Positions 11,936 to 24,830 of a stretch of 64,000 bases of DNA are shown here, piece by piece. This DNA is from Pomacea canaliculata (lineage: Eukaryota > Mollusca > Gastropoda > Architaenioglossa > Ampullariidae): contig NC_037596.1 in NCBI RefSeq assembly GCF_003073045.1, positions 10,475,950 to 10,539,949 of the forward strand, given 5' to 3'. Every line of letters starts with the position of its first letter. Position 1 is the stretch's first letter. The position numbers and the translations under genes were made by a program. The notes under the pieces were generated by a model that had not been told where the DNA came from, ran no database searches, and saw only the letters and a list, made by a program, of their open reading frames with translations.

Positions 11936-12608
11936 CTAGAGCAGGTACATATTGGTCTGATTCTCTAACCCTTTGTGTTCTATTTTAAAGAAACTTAAGA
12001 TGTAAAACTGAATTCAGCTGTAAGCTCCATCTTGTGTTAAATTACCTTTTGTATGTTCTTCACAGCGGACAATGCTAGAAGAATTAGAAAAACAAGTGTC
12101 ATCTACAAGGCATTGGAATGCTGTCTCCTGGTGCTCAGACTGCAACCCTTGAGTTATATCATGCTGCTGTGTGTTAGTTTACACCAAAGCTGAATACTAT
12201 TTATTTGTCTGGTGGAAGTTTTTTTTTAAGATGGGAGTGTATCTTACAAAGATGCTTTCATACCTCACCTTCACTGGACATCAGTCTGATGTGAAACGAT
12301 TTTTTAAGGAAATCAAGAGATGCTCATGTGCACAATTATATTCATAGGATCAGAAACAAATTGAAATGTAGCCCCCAAAATTCAAAACGTAGTTTCAGAT
12401 CCTTGTGTGGCCGTATTTTTTTACATTTGAACTTCAAGCTAGAGTACCTAGATACTAACCTTAGTACTAAAGGAAGTATGGACTGATTTCAGATTTATCT
12501 ATCTATATTATATACTACAAGAAAATAAAATAAATTGCCAGCATGGGTGTTTAAAGTTTCATTAGCCAAGAATGCTGTGTCATAGTCAGGAAAGTTATAT
12601 CTTTTCAG

Positions 12609-12865
12609 CCTATTGAATGGGACGATACAATGAATGTCCATATTTCGTCCATAAACATTATGTCTAACATACTTATTTGCAGAATTAACAAAATAGAGGT
12701 CGGCGAAACACATTCTTCCTCAGTGTTTGCGTGACTCTTACACAAGACGGAAATGGCAACGAGTGCAAGTACAAAGTCTGTAGAAATGATACCCAGCGAA
12801 AGGACTTCGTGCAAATCATGAATAAAGGCTGTGTACCCAGAAGCAGGGGCATAACCGCGTTCTAG
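12609..12865 (+). pseudogene. Decayed T2 ectodomain exon
   Basis: After an acceptor-like CTTTTCAG (12601-12608), fragments in shifting frames match the T2 domain in order: ECPYF, then NILICRINKIEVGETH (compare NTVICRINKTAIREAH at 7110), then ECKYKVCRNDT, then NKGCVPRSRG (compare LECKLC...SRGC). At least two frame changes and internal deletions are present. No signal or transmembrane exon is recognisable beside it. Confidence 0.5.
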
Positions 12866-13429
12866 CAAACGTGTCCAAACCAGCTGAGCGACTGAAACAA
12901 TAACTGTGAGCCTGGAGATATCTACGAAGATATTAAACTTAATAAAAATCTAGTTTTGGGACTGAAATAGCATTTTTAAAAAGCTATAACTAGAGGCCAT
13001 AAACAAATTGCAGATATAACTCCTGTGACTTTAATTTTTATGTGTATGTCTTGAGCATTTTAAGCTAAAGCCTGCAAGATTTTATTTATTTTTATTTATA
13101 CACAGAAAGTCAACGTATATGCTTGGAGGAACTACATGTCCGGGGAGTACAGTTCAGTGTTAGGGTAGCGACGGGATTAAGTTAATATTTGTGTTAACAA
13201 TAAAAACATAACACAAAACAACTATAGTAATAAGCAGAATAAAAACTATTCATTCAATGTGTTTGCGTAATAAAACTATTTGTGCCAATAAACGGAGATT
13301 CAATACTCTGACAAATAAAATTCTTTGATGTGTACACAGAATAAATCAAAAGAAACGATAAAAGGTTTACATTTTAAAGTTCGTTTCAAAACTGTTCATG
13401 CTTTTATAAAGAGACATACGATGTTGAAT
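12866..13429. other. No gene recognised
   Basis: AT-rich sequence between a decayed T2 exon and the start of the second tandem-duplication copy. No exon or repeat that I can name. Confidence 0.4.
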
Positions 13430-14095
13430 TTCTTAGTATCAAATTAAAGTAATCAAGAAGTCTAACCAGTTTTTTTCCCTTGGTTATTTGTCTTAGTTGT
13501 TTGTATTTTGTTTATTTGTAGTGAGCCATTGTTAACGAAGAATAATAATAATAATAGTTTCCTTGGAATTTTATTTTTCGTTGGTCCGCGCAAATATTCA
13601 ATCTGCTTGGTTATAATTCTCCGTGACATAAATATTCGATTACTTTAAATAAATTAATCTTCAAAAATCACTTAACAATGTATATTATGTACAGTACAGG
13701 TGCAATAAATTGAATTTAAATTTGAAGAAAGTGATTATTTTAATCCCAATTCTTTGGACTCAGATAATTGCTTCTTTGCATTCTCCATCTTCACTCTTTC
13801 TCTCTCTCTCGCTTTTTTTCTTCGTCTATTTTATTAACTCTTCTATTAGAGATTACATATTTGCACGTTTCTTGTTGCTTAACAATTAAAAAAGTTTTTA
13901 AAGTGAACAAGAATTTTAAACACGATGGTGAAAAAACAAAGTAATTCTTCTTTGCGTAAAAGGGGATACAAAATTTAATAGTTAAATCAAAAGCTTTCAT
14001 GACAGTGAAACCCATATCTCTTCTGTCTCTCGCTCACACACACACACATCTGTTAAATTTAAGCATATCAAACACATTCCTTGCGAAAGTCATAT

Positions 14096-14960
14096 ACAAC
14101 CGATTTCAGCCTAGTGACACTTTGATATTCTTAAAATCCAAAAGGTCAGACCAAACCAAAATATCTAGAATAAGGCTTAAAGGAGAATACGAAACAAAAT
14201 GTAAAAACCCCATCATGTGCCTATGGGAATATACAGCACCTATATGTGCTGCCAGAGTGCAATGAAAGCAAACCAGAAAGAGAAAAATTAAGACAAGTTT
14301 TACATAAATATAGACTGGCGCTAAACCTTAATAACTTCCTCAATCCACCTAAGGAACTATGATATAATAAACTTTCAATAGTAGCATCAAGAGTGACAAG
14401 CCACCCAAACTCTACACAAATATAAGATAGACAAAGGGTTGAAACTTTGTGATATATCCATTTATATTGGAGAAAAAAAATAGAAGGCCAAATAAACCAG
14501 AGAAGAGTAACACGAGGAATCCGGTAAAAAACACAGTACATCACAACAGTGGACTAGACAGACCCCCTAGACACCGATAGTAAGTACAGGCAGCAGGATG
14601 AAAGTGTATCAGCACAGTATACCACCAATACAAGGTTAGCAGGTCATGAAGACTAACAACAGGTAAAGAGGGCACCACCAATGCAAATATGGGAAACAGA
14701 CCCCAACAGAAAAAGAGGGCACAGGCAAGTAAATAACACCTGTATCCCCACAAAACAGCGCCCCTTACCCTACACATCCCCAATCCATCCCTTCCTTCGC
14801 TCAACTAACCCCATAAGAACACATTCCCCCAAATCCTCATCCCCCAATGTGCGAAATCACTGCAAAGTGAAACCAGTTTTGAACTACAAGACCCTGAGAA
14901 AACGTTTTCTGAGAACCACTGCGTTAGTCCCCCCAGTCATGTTAATTTAATATTTAACAG
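14096..14960 (+). mobile_element. Insertion specific to copy B, possibly a LINE 3' end
   Basis: The sequence is absent from the paralogous flank: in copy A, CCTTGCGAAAGTCAT runs straight on. One frame reads CNESKPEREKLRQVLHKY and then LNNFLNPPKEL, which has the look of the short C-terminal segment of some LINE ORF2 proteins, but the match is weak. It is followed by C-rich untranslated-looking sequence. Confidence 0.3.
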
Positions 14961-15161
14961 TTCTGCTTCGTCCTTTGGCTCTCATTTTGAAGCAACACTT
15001 CCTGCCCAAGGTAATGATCTCTTGGTTTTCAATAATGCAGAGTTTGGTTTATAATTCCTTTAAATAATCTGTCAGGAACCCAGTACCCAGTTCCCTGTTT
15101 CTTTTTTTCCCCCGGTCGCCAAATGTTATCAGTGTTTGTGCGTGGACTGGGACCCGACGCC

Positions 15162-15184
15162 ACAGGTCACCAATCACTGGTCAG
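15162..15184 (+). promoter_or_regulatory. Conserved upstream block of T1 receptor genes (copy 2)
   Basis: CACCAATCACTGGTCAG lies about 318 bp before the ATG at 15480, preceded by CGTGGACTGGGACC. This is the same arrangement as upstream of the 52122 and 58144 genes. Confidence 0.5.
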
Positions 15185-15479
15185 GAGTCAGATTGACCAG
15201 GAAACTCATCATCTCTACGTTCTGTGGTAGAAGTAGTTCGACTTGTTCGCGAGTGATTTGAATGCTCCATTACATTAACACAACCTGAGATACAGAGAGG
15301 CTTAGTGTAGGCGAGTGCACCAAACACTTTAAAGTAAAGCCTTTCGGACAAATGTTTGAATTTACTTCTCTTGTGTTTTTATATTTTGTGACCCACAACA
15401 TCACTCGTGACCATATACAGTGATTATACAACGAACGGGTCTGTGAACAAAGTGACACGTGTGACACACAGATGTAAGA

Positions 15480-18400
15480 ATGGACGTGTCTGATAGACGT
15501 ACTATTAAAAGGATGCTGGTGTGTTGTGTGTGGACAAGCTGTAGTTTTCTTCTTCTGACTGGTGCATGGATGATAGAAGGTGAGGCTTTCATTCCTGTAA
15601 AGGTTTCTTTAATTTTCAAATCAGATTCCTTTTTTCTTGCAATCAGGCAGATCATCTAGCTTTTGTTTGTCATATAAATCGTATGCGTTTCTGTAAAATT
15701 ATATGTGTTTGTATAAGTGCCTTCTTTTATATATATAATTATACATGTGGGCGCTTGTGTGTGTGCGCGAGCGCTGGAGTACGTGTGCGCTTGATCGTGC
15801 AAATAGACCTGTACATATACATTTGCTAATAGTTAATATCTGTTTCAGTTTGTTGAATTTTCTTTTGTTTTGTTTTGTTTTTTTGTTGTTTTTGTTTGTT
15901 TTGTCTTTTGTTTTTTGGTTGTTTTTTTTTTTTTTGCAGGCGTAAAATTTGAACAGTGCGGAGCTGATGGTATTGTGGAAATAGTTGCTGGTCAAAATAC
16001 CTCGTTGACCTGCAATGCGGAGGGGACAGTCATGTGGAGACTTATCTGGTTACATAACCAAACTTTACATATAGCAAACTGCACTGAAGGTGTTTGTGGA
16101 AATACTATTTTGGGGGATTTCAATAAATTATTTCAGGTACAGGCTCGAGGCGCCAATGACAGCATTATTACAATTAATACTGAGAAACTCACAAAGCTCT
16201 ATGACAGGGGGGTGTCTATTAACAGTAGTCTGGTGTGCTCTCTTATGTCAGCAAAACATACCGTGACTACAGCAGCTCGCTGTGAACTCAACTACGTGCG
16301 TGAGTAGTTTTTAATGTTAATCATGTAGGTTATTCTTGTATAATTATTACACAAAATCTATTACACGAATAGCAATACTTTCTCTATATTGGCTCCTGTG
16401 CAAACATTGTTAGCTAATGTGTGTTTGTTATCACAGGTTAGCTTGACTCAACAGACCAGCTGTCGTCCTTTTAAATAGTATTCATTTAAATAATTTTTCT
16501 ATTTGTAACACTCATGTTTGTCATCGGAATTATTTTTAATTCTCGTATTTAGTTGCCCTCTAAGTGAAGGTTACTTGTTTGAGGTCTGCATGTTTAGATG
16601 CTGGTATTCTCTTTAAGTGATGGAAGAAGAGGACTCTATAGCAATCTTTAAGGAAGATATGGTTTTGAAAGCAGGTTCACAAGCAAGGTCTTAAGCGTTT
16701 TGTCATTCATTAAACAGGTCACTAGCAGGTAATGACGATAGCCTCTTAACAGAATTTAAGAAATTTAAGTAATGTAGCCATTGTACTACAAATTATTCTA
16801 CAATTTCTTCTCTTCACCTGCTTCTCGACCTTTATCACTATCTCTTCCCCAACAGATCCACCAGAAGAAGTGTCATGTGAGGCAGACTATACCTTAGGGT
16901 TTGTCAACGTGTCTTGTGTCATTGGCAAAGTCTATTCCTCACGTAGAATTTACAAGTGTCGTCTGTTCCAACGTAAGAATGAAGTAAGTGTTTGTAATCT
17001 CTTTTGTCGTTTGTATAGGAAATGTCGATTATATATATACATGGGTTATATTTTCATCTACGTTATGCTTTACGCTATTTCAGCCTGTATAATTGATCTC
17101 AGAAGAGCATCCATCATAGCAAATTCCTGCATAAGGTGGATATATTCAGCTTGTTTGCATGCTTGTGTCTACAGTCATCTGCCAGCTTGCAGACAGTAGA
17201 AATGGAGACTTCACCGACCAGTGAGAAGACCATCAAGAGTGAAGTGAAGGTGTCGGGTTCCTGTCAGTTCAACACAACTCTCCCTCCAGAGGAAGGATGC
17301 TATGATCTTTTCGTCTCTGTCTCACCTACCGGGAGGAACTACTCTGTGAATTTTACATCCGACGGCTGTTATTCGACTACTGGTAGAACTTTTAGTATTG
17401 ATGTTTTGTGTTTAGAAGTGATTATTTTGTTGCTGCAAAATCTCTGAGTGCACATGCACTTCTACTTCAATACAATCTCTTTCCCAGCGCTGGGCAGTGT
17501 TAGTAGTCATCTGTGGCCGTATGCATGAAGACAGTGAATACATCCACAACTATACACTAGCCGTAATGTTGCCTTAATTGCTGATAAGGCGAATAACTCA
17601 ACTCATTTAATTCTCGCATTCTCGGTGTTTCTACCATTCCTTATGCTTCGGTTTTGTATGCCTCATGTCTTATATTAGCTTCCTGCACTAAAAGACTGAG
17701 CAAAGATTTCTTACAGCCGCTGATTACATCCTGGTTGTATGCACAAATGAGCCTGTAGTTTCATACCTGTGATTTATTGTTACCCGACTGTCACATTTAA
17801 AATAAAGGTTTACAAAATAGGAATCAGCGTGTGTACATCTGTGTAAAACCACATACGATATCCGTAGGGGGAATGGGTAGTGGCCGAGCCAAAAATCAAC
17901 CATCTGTGTAACATAGAAAGAGACGAGATTCGAACCCAGGACAGACAAACGTCAATGACAGGTGCTAACCTTTGCTCACTTAATAACCACCCGCAATAAA
18001 ACCTACATTAAAGTTGTTTGTGAATGATAAAAACTCATGCCATAGGTTCTAATCATTGCTAGTGTTTTGAAAGGTTTAGGCTATATGTTTTGGATATGAA
18101 TACGCTTGGATCGGAAAAAACGAAATATTCGTCATTCTTTTCTTCTTTTCAGTTTCTTGCTTCTCTCTTTTCTTTCTCTCTTTCTTTATCTTCTTCCCTT
18201 CTCGCTCTCTCTCTCTCTCATTCTACGTGTGACGCTTGCTTAAAGGTAAATGCAGCCTTGTAGTACATGCGAGAATGTTCATGTATGAGCTACACAGCAA
18301 GTGATTTCATGACAAAATGAGAGAGAAGAATGGTGAGTAACATTTTACACCCATTTAATTATCTTATTGCCATCTTTTCTGTTTGTGAAGACCAACCCAG

Positions 18401-21400
18401 CATTTCGTCTCAGCAACCTGTCATTGAGTCAGTGGAGGCAGCTAGTGTCATAGTGCCTGCAAGTGTTTCTGGTCTCATCGTCCTCATCTTCGTCCTTATC
18501 ATCGTTGGCCATGTGATTAGAAAGAAAAGAATAGGTACACCAGGTTTTGTCTCTCTGTGTTATAAGTTGTATTCAACATTTGTGATTGCTGGTAGTAGTA
18601 GTAGATGTTAATATGACTTTCTCAACATATGTAAAAGCTTTACAGGTAAGAATTGTAAAAGAAATTCAATTTAAACATTTTAAATAACTGAAGCACACAA
18701 GCGACAACAGATATTCGTGTTTAAGTTAGGGAACGAGTCTCTAAATTCATCACAAATCTAGATAACAAAAAAGGCTACTGTACAGTTTTTGTAAACTTCA
18801 TACAGCAAATGCTTACAAAGTGAATTAGGTTGGGTTTTTTCGTCTTCGTGTGACTTCATTGAATCATTCTTCATGTACAGGCTGCTGGAGGACGAAAAAC
18901 CACATCAAGAAGCATGAGGACTCTATTGACAGTGGTATGAATACGGTGGTTGTTGTTTTTTAAATTTTATGATTTTTGTTTCTTTTTCGCGTAGTAAGGC
19001 GTTTTCTTATTCAAGAAAACACGGAAAAGTCTTCGTTTGACGAATGTAGAAAACAATGTGCGGCAGAAAATCTGTGAATATATTTTCCTTATAAAGTCTA
19101 CTTCGATGTCTCAAGGAAGAATATTACCTGAAACAGGACACAAGAAACAAAAACAAAATAGTAGTATCTAAGAAAAACGGAATATATTACATAAAAATTC
19201 AGTTTCAGTTCTTTTTTCTTTTATTGTATGTTTATGTTTATCTGTAAGGTCTTATAGGTTTCATTTTCTCAAAGTTAGATTAACAGTTTCTACAGCCATG
19301 TCTGTACTATCTGCCAAGTTTACACTTTCTAATCTCCGAACGCCTGGATTAATTTGCTGAGATTTGTCTGTTTCGAATAGTTAAACGGAAAATATATAGA
19401 CTTCACCTTACCATGACTTCCCTACCTTATTGTTATCTTTTCTGAAGCACGGATGCTGTGACATGGTTGAGTGCAGCATTCTTATTTTCCTCCTTTTTCT
19501 CTGTTTCTGCCTTATACTATGTTTGTATCATTGTTTGTTGATATGTTTGGTCTGTATTTGAAGAAGTACTGTTTATTTTTCATTCCTTTTGCACATTGAG
19601 TCAACTCTGCAGTTGAGAGATCCGCTGTATAAATCCACTTTATTAGTAGAATTAGTAGAATTGAAACTGTTTTTCATCTAATTTAATTCATGTAAAACTT
19701 ATAAGGTAATGATTACTTAACTTTCCATTGAGTCATTTTTCAAATATATTAAAAGTAGTCAGTACATAACCGCAACAATGCCGGTCCCCCCACGCGTTGC
19801 GTTGTTCAATCTAAAATCTCGTTGCTAATTCTGGAAGGTGTGAAGATGCAGCACCACTACGCTCTAGGTTCCGAACAAGAACGCAAAGGTCAGTATAGAC
19901 AAAATGGCAGAAGAAGAAACAGATGGTGGTATTCATGTCGAGTCCACAATTGTCAGCGCCATTTAAAAAAAAAACCTCACGACATGATGAGTGAGAGGTT
20001 TTTGGAGAATTGTATCACTCGTATCTGTTCATTATTTAAGTTTCTTTATTTTCCAGAGAGTAAATAAAATAAGTCAATAGACATGCTGTAACAAAGTAAA
20101 TGATCTGTAATTGTCCTTTAAAAGACTATAACTGTCATAGTTACGACACGAATGCCAGCCAGATGCCATTATTTTACTTTTGGTTTGGTTTATTGTATGC
20201 TACATTTGTTTTGTTCTTTTTTCAAATTAACCTCGTATTCATAAGTGACTTTTATAAATAAAGCTCTCTTTAAAAAATCTTGTCACCCATTGAACAATTA
20301 AATATGAAAATATGGGCGAAGAAATAATAGATAAGAGATATATGTTTCTTTATGAAGACCGAAAAAACAATCTTGATGAATAATTATTTCGATCATTATC
20401 TGCTATATTCAGGTATCATTTAAGCACCATAACTCTACAGTAAATCCTGCATTCCATCATGTAGTACTGTGGGAATTAATGCAAGCTATAACATTGTCTT
20501 GTTTCAGGCAACAAGCAGAACCTGCCGGCTTTGCAAAATTATGAAGATCCTCGGGATTTAGGTGTATATCTGTTGATAAAGCTTATGTAATTTTTAAATG
20601 TACATAAATATTACCATCTTGAAATTTTATTATCGTATATCAACAAGAACCTAGATTGTTTATACTTTAAACATCTTTTTCCTTATATATGGGTGTAGTT
20701 ATCTGTTTCCATAGTTTCTTAATTTTAACTATGTAGACTCTTACTCTAAACTATCTGTAGATAATTCATTAAGAAACGATCTTTTACCTTGAGATTTTTT
20801 CTTTGAATCAAGAGAAACTAAGTTGAATAACTACTTTCTTTAAAATGAAAATGTATGTGGTGCAATTGATCACGTGATCTTTCAGTGTCATTTAGGACTA
20901 AGCTGACGATGGCAGAGATGAACGACAAAGATGTACGACTACAGGAAGATGAGAGTCAACTGTATGATGTCTTAGATTACACAAAGCAGAAATCACGGGG
21001 AAATGGCCGTCAAAACCAGGTCTGGAGAATCGAGAAGAACAAAGAAAAGAAGCAAGATCCAAAAAGTAGGTTGACGATATCATCGTTGTCGTCGTCATTT
21101 CAATAGTCATTATCAAGCTCACAGCATACGATTCAGATCCCTGACGTGGTAGTTTATCATTTTGATCATTCATTATTGCTGAGAAGCCCGGACACTGCTC
21201 AGAACTGATTCATTAAGTCTACCATTGAAGAATCAGATTTTACAATGTCAATAATCCTTACATCTCTTCCCAGGGTTCGAGAACTGTGAGTACGTGACCC
21301 TAGGTCAGTTGCCGTGGAAACGACAAGCTGCTTCGTGCACCCAGGCTGCTGCAAGTTCCGAGACATCCTGTGCACGTGTACAAAACGTCACCGACAGGAT

Positions 21401-21530
21401 GGAGATACCCGGATCACCATCCGTCCACTCAAGCCGTGGTCACGCACGTGCAGCAGCTCGAGCGGATGACAAAATAGAGTACAGCCTAGCGACAAGCTTT
21501 CCCCCAGATCCACTTCCTCCGCCCCAATGA
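15480..21530 (+). CDS. T1 receptor gene 2: complete type I membrane receptor, 494 aa
   Basis: Nine exons join in frame: 15480-15579, 15940-16299, 16856-16983, 17175-17382, 18391-18534, 18881-18934, 20508-20561, 20886-21065, 21274-21530 (TGA). Residues 1-33 are a signal peptide. Residues 34-153 are an Ig-like domain (LTC, then WRL, then LVCS) with many N-glycosylation sites. Residues 154-265 are a second cysteine domain (VNVSCVIGKVYSS, YKCRLFQ, GSCQFNTT, GRNYSV). The membrane segment is at about residues 285-307, followed by RKKR. The tail (314-494) holds NYEDPRDL, QLYDVLDYT, CEYVTL and IEYSL, plausible sites for phosphotyrosine-binding adaptors. All introns are phase 1 except the phase-0 one inside domain 2. 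AATAAA follows at 21742. No fibrinogen domain is present. The ligand is unknown; a recognition or immune role is inferred. Confidence 0.8.
17830..17995 (-). mobile_element. tRNA-derived SINE in T1 intron, paralogous to 9830-10015
   Basis: The minus strand carries GGGTTCGAATCTCGTC (box B), preceded by CACCTGTCATTGACG, with the same neighbouring intron sequence as the copy in locus 1. Shared position means a shared ancestral insertion. Confidence 0.65.
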
Positions 21531-21741
21531 CCCTCCAGAAAGACAAGAGTCGTGAGAAAGTCGGGATGTGTGACAATGAGTTTGAAAATGATTTCGCTAG
21601 CGCCTTGTTCCTCATGCCCTAATTAGCACCTCAGTGGGTTGTCAAAGATGTCATTTGCATGTTTTTATTTGAAGTTTATCTCTCAGTTATGTTTGCCGAC
21701 AGCAATATATGAATATGTGAAACATTTAAGTCCCTGGTGCA

Positions 21742-21747
21742 AATAAA
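21742..21747 (+). other. Polyadenylation signal of T1 gene 2
   Basis: AATAAA, 212 bp after the TGA at 21530, in an AT-rich 3' UTR. It is the first canonical signal after the stop. Confidence 0.5.
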
Positions 21748-21847
21748 TTCTTATTGTTAAATTTTCATGTCCATCTATATGTAGATGTAAATATTGTTAC
21801 AGTTGTGTGCTTATGATTTATAATTATTTATGTTGTTGTTATTATTA

Positions 21848-24267
21848 TTATTTAAAAACGTGATTTTTATATCGCATACCCACTATCGTCAGGAGCGCTT
21901 GAGACAAGAACGAGACAATGACAACATACGAAAAAATGAAAGGATGAACAGCAGTATTGGTGACTAAAAAAAGAGAGAACATAAAAAGAGTAAAGAGGTA
22001 ACAAAAACTGATAGTGCTGCGATTAACTAGAGGAAGGCGTGTAGGGAAGTAGCAATAAACGGAAAAAGAGGGGGTCAAAAAAAGGATCATCATTGTATGG
22101 ACTGCTTTTAGGAGTAATTCGCAAGGAAGAAATTAGTTTTCGGTGCAAATTTGAAAGATTCAATGGTGGATTGATAGTAGATATCGAAGGGGAGAGAGTT
22201 CCATTATTTTAGGTGCACAGTTACCAAACATCCTGTGACCATATGTTGTTTTGGTGACAGGAATAGTGAAGATACGGACATGAGATGAAGAGTGAAGTTG
22301 ATGTGGTCTATGTCCAGTTGTGTACACTTTTTTTTTACAAAATGTTTTCTACTTGTTATTGAAGCTTCTGACATAACCATCCAGCACAACAAGTCACTGT
22401 CAAGCATAAGTTCTAGAATACTCTTCACGTTTGCTTATGTAATAAATCTGTTTTTGTATTTCAGTGATATAAAAACTTAATAAACTGCAAAATATTGCTA
22501 AAACAATGTACAGAAATATTTTGTCATGTTTTAGATTAAAACACACTATTGTTTATTTTCTTTGTACTACTCATTTATACTTTGTGAACTGTTACAACTT
22601 GATTAAATGAAGTAAGTCATTTTAATATAATTAAAAATATTATTCATCTCTTGTATGAAAGTTTTACTGGGTAGTTTTGGCTTTGAAACTATGCTGAGAA
22701 AATGTCTGGTCTCAAAGGAAACAGGATCTAATTAATATAATTAAGAGGAGTGTGTAAATGGGAGCAGTGGTATGCTCTAGTTATATGTAAGACACGTGCA
22801 AATTTTCTTGAACTGTCGGTTTCTCTGCTTTTCAAAATCGTATTCTAAAGAATAAAGACAACATCTATGAAGTTGCGCAAATATTGAGTTCGAAACCTCC
22901 ATGTGGATTAAGTCAGTCTACTATGTGTCACGTTCTCTAATTTTGTTTAAAAATTCTGACCCTTTATCTCTGGACAGAGTTTCACTGACCCATGACCAGC
23001 TATGTGAATTTTTTCAAAACAAAACTTTCTCACCTTTCAACAGATGTTAGTTTTCCCTCGTGAGGATGAACTGGGAAGTGGAGGACTATCTGTGTCATTA
23101 TTTCGATTACATGTTCCTTAATTTGTTAATTTGTTTGTGTCAGATTGTTCCCACAGAAATGGGGATTGGTGAAACTGTGTCCACTTCCCTGACGCCATAA
23201 TCCTGGTCTAGTGTCTAGACTATCATGTTTTATTGTAAAATTAGATGAGGTATAAAATGGGGCTTTACACAATCAGAAGGCGTTTTGAAAGTTGGTTTGA
23301 TTTCCGACCAGCGGAACACTTTTAAGCCCACCCGAATCTTAAGTCGACAGAAGATATCGCTGGCAAGCATGTCATCTACCCGTCCTGCTCACAGCCATTC
23401 AGGTCCAACAAGGCTTGGGGCTTGTTAGCTGCTGTATCCCTTAACTTCCCAAGACAGCCAGTGGATGTCAAGTGGAAATCAAACTGATATCATACGTCTG
23501 ATTTAGTTATTATGCAAATTTTTCGTTGTATTTAAGTTTACAATATAACATTGACAAAGATACACCTTTTCTTCTTGAGAAACATAATCCTTGAATAATT
23601 GACATTTTCTGCTTATGAAGAAATTGTCAAAAACTGAGCCGCGCAATTTTGAAAACTACTCCTCTAACTTTTGTAATCACTTTTTCATGTTGATGATGAT
23701 GTTGATGTTGATTTCTTCAGCTCTTTTGTGGATCCCAGACAGAAAGTTTACTATTGTTTATCTGTTTTTACAGCACTTTACCTGTGAAAGACATTTAGCA
23801 GCTTGAATCACATTGTATATACGTGCTGCAAAATTACTGGGACAGCCCAGAATAATCTTCAGACATTGTTGAACAGACAGTCTACGCGATGACAGGCATC
23901 AACTTCCAACGGGCCACTGATTCTGATTTTTTATACCTATAAAATAAATTCTAACATTGTAACATAACTTGTACAGCTATGAATGCAAAAGAGTTTATTC
24001 TATCATTATAAAATTGATTATATAGATAGAAAGAGAAAGTGATTAAGAAAATTCCCTCGACAACTGTTGCAAGTCTCCCATTGTACAACATTCAAAAGAG
24101 AGACAACCTTGATTTATTTAGAGGTGGATGGGAGAGGTTACTTCCCTTTAGCTGATATGCTAATGCTGTGGGCACTTGTCACTAAGCGAACTACTGCTGT
24201 ATTTTCCTTTTAAGTATTTTACTGTAATTGCCGTGTATGTGGATAACACTATAGTATACGTGTATAT
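21848..24267. other. No gene recognised
   Basis: Mostly AT-rich. The stretch at 21860-21920 (minus strand GCGATATAAAAATCACG) resembles the end of a common dispersed repeat, but I cannot name it. No receptor exon was found on either strand, so the cytoplasmic exons of the minus-strand gene at 25303-27469 are not visible here. Confidence 0.4.
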
Positions 24268-24830
24268 ATGTGTTGGGGACAACACACTGCGTCCCACATG
24301 TGTTCTTTCTCACAACAGATTACAACGACCAGCACGTGGGCTTACACCTGGCTGACAATGATACATATAGGATGTAGGACGAAGACACCCGAAAGCAGTC
24401 TGTGGATAAATGGATGGAGCGAAGATCAGGATGAGAAATGGTGGCAGTTGATGATCCTTTACAATCAGGAAGCTGGCGAAATGAAGATCAAAGGTTAGGC
24501 GATCAAGGACATTTTACGACACGTGTGCGGGTCGCGCGTCACGTGCATCGTAGACGATGATGACGATCTGTCATATGACATTGATGTCGAGTCTACAATC
24601 GAAAAGGACAAGAATTCACTTATGCTTCTGGTTCTCTGCTGTCCTGAAGTATGTAACTATCTGGAAATTGTTCATAAAATATTATAAGAAGTGCGTCCCT
24701 CTGCTGGCTGCAGACGCAAGACACTTCTGGCTCTGCTGATCAACAACGCTCGGCTTCCGGAAAATCTTTGTCCTGATCGTTGCTTCAATGCCCATCTCCT
24801 CTCTTTGGACACCATGTTCGTAATCTAGAA
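24268..24830 (+). pseudogene. Unidentified pseudogene-like coding stretch
   Basis: Three neighbouring frames read like ordinary protein. From about 24320 there is DYNDQHVGLHLADNDTY, then a stop. From 24552 there is DDDDDLSYDIDVEST, continuing to CCPEVCNYLEIVHKIL and a stop. In the same frame it resumes with PSAGCRRKTLLALLINNARL until TAG near 24828. The composition is soluble and acidic, then leucine-rich at the end, vaguely like a C-terminal adaptor box, but I do not recognise the family. It has at least two stops and looks like a dead copy of some gene. Confidence 0.35.

Larger units (their letters stand above)
13430..15479. repeat. 5' flank of tandem duplication, copy B
   Basis: Diverged copy of 3690-5421, sharing AAGTAATCAAGAAGT, the AATTTAAGCATATCAAACAC landmark, CACCAATCACTGGTCAG and the run into the receptor ATG. 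The spacing between the two gene starts is 10.06 kb. About 0.9 kb of foreign sequence interrupts this copy. Confidence 0.7.

Noticed and set aside
15870-16307. A long open frame starting well before the Ig exon of T1 gene 2
   Set aside because: The first part (poly-F and poly-V) is the T-rich tract before the acceptor at 15938-15939. The coding exon starts at 15940 and is joined to the signal exon at 15480.
20886-21530. Canonical ITAM or ITIM in the tail of T1 gene 2
   Set aside because: YDVL and YVTL are about 40 residues apart, too far for an ITAM, and the residue two before each tyrosine (Q, C) does not fit ITIM. Reported only as YxxL-type motifs.
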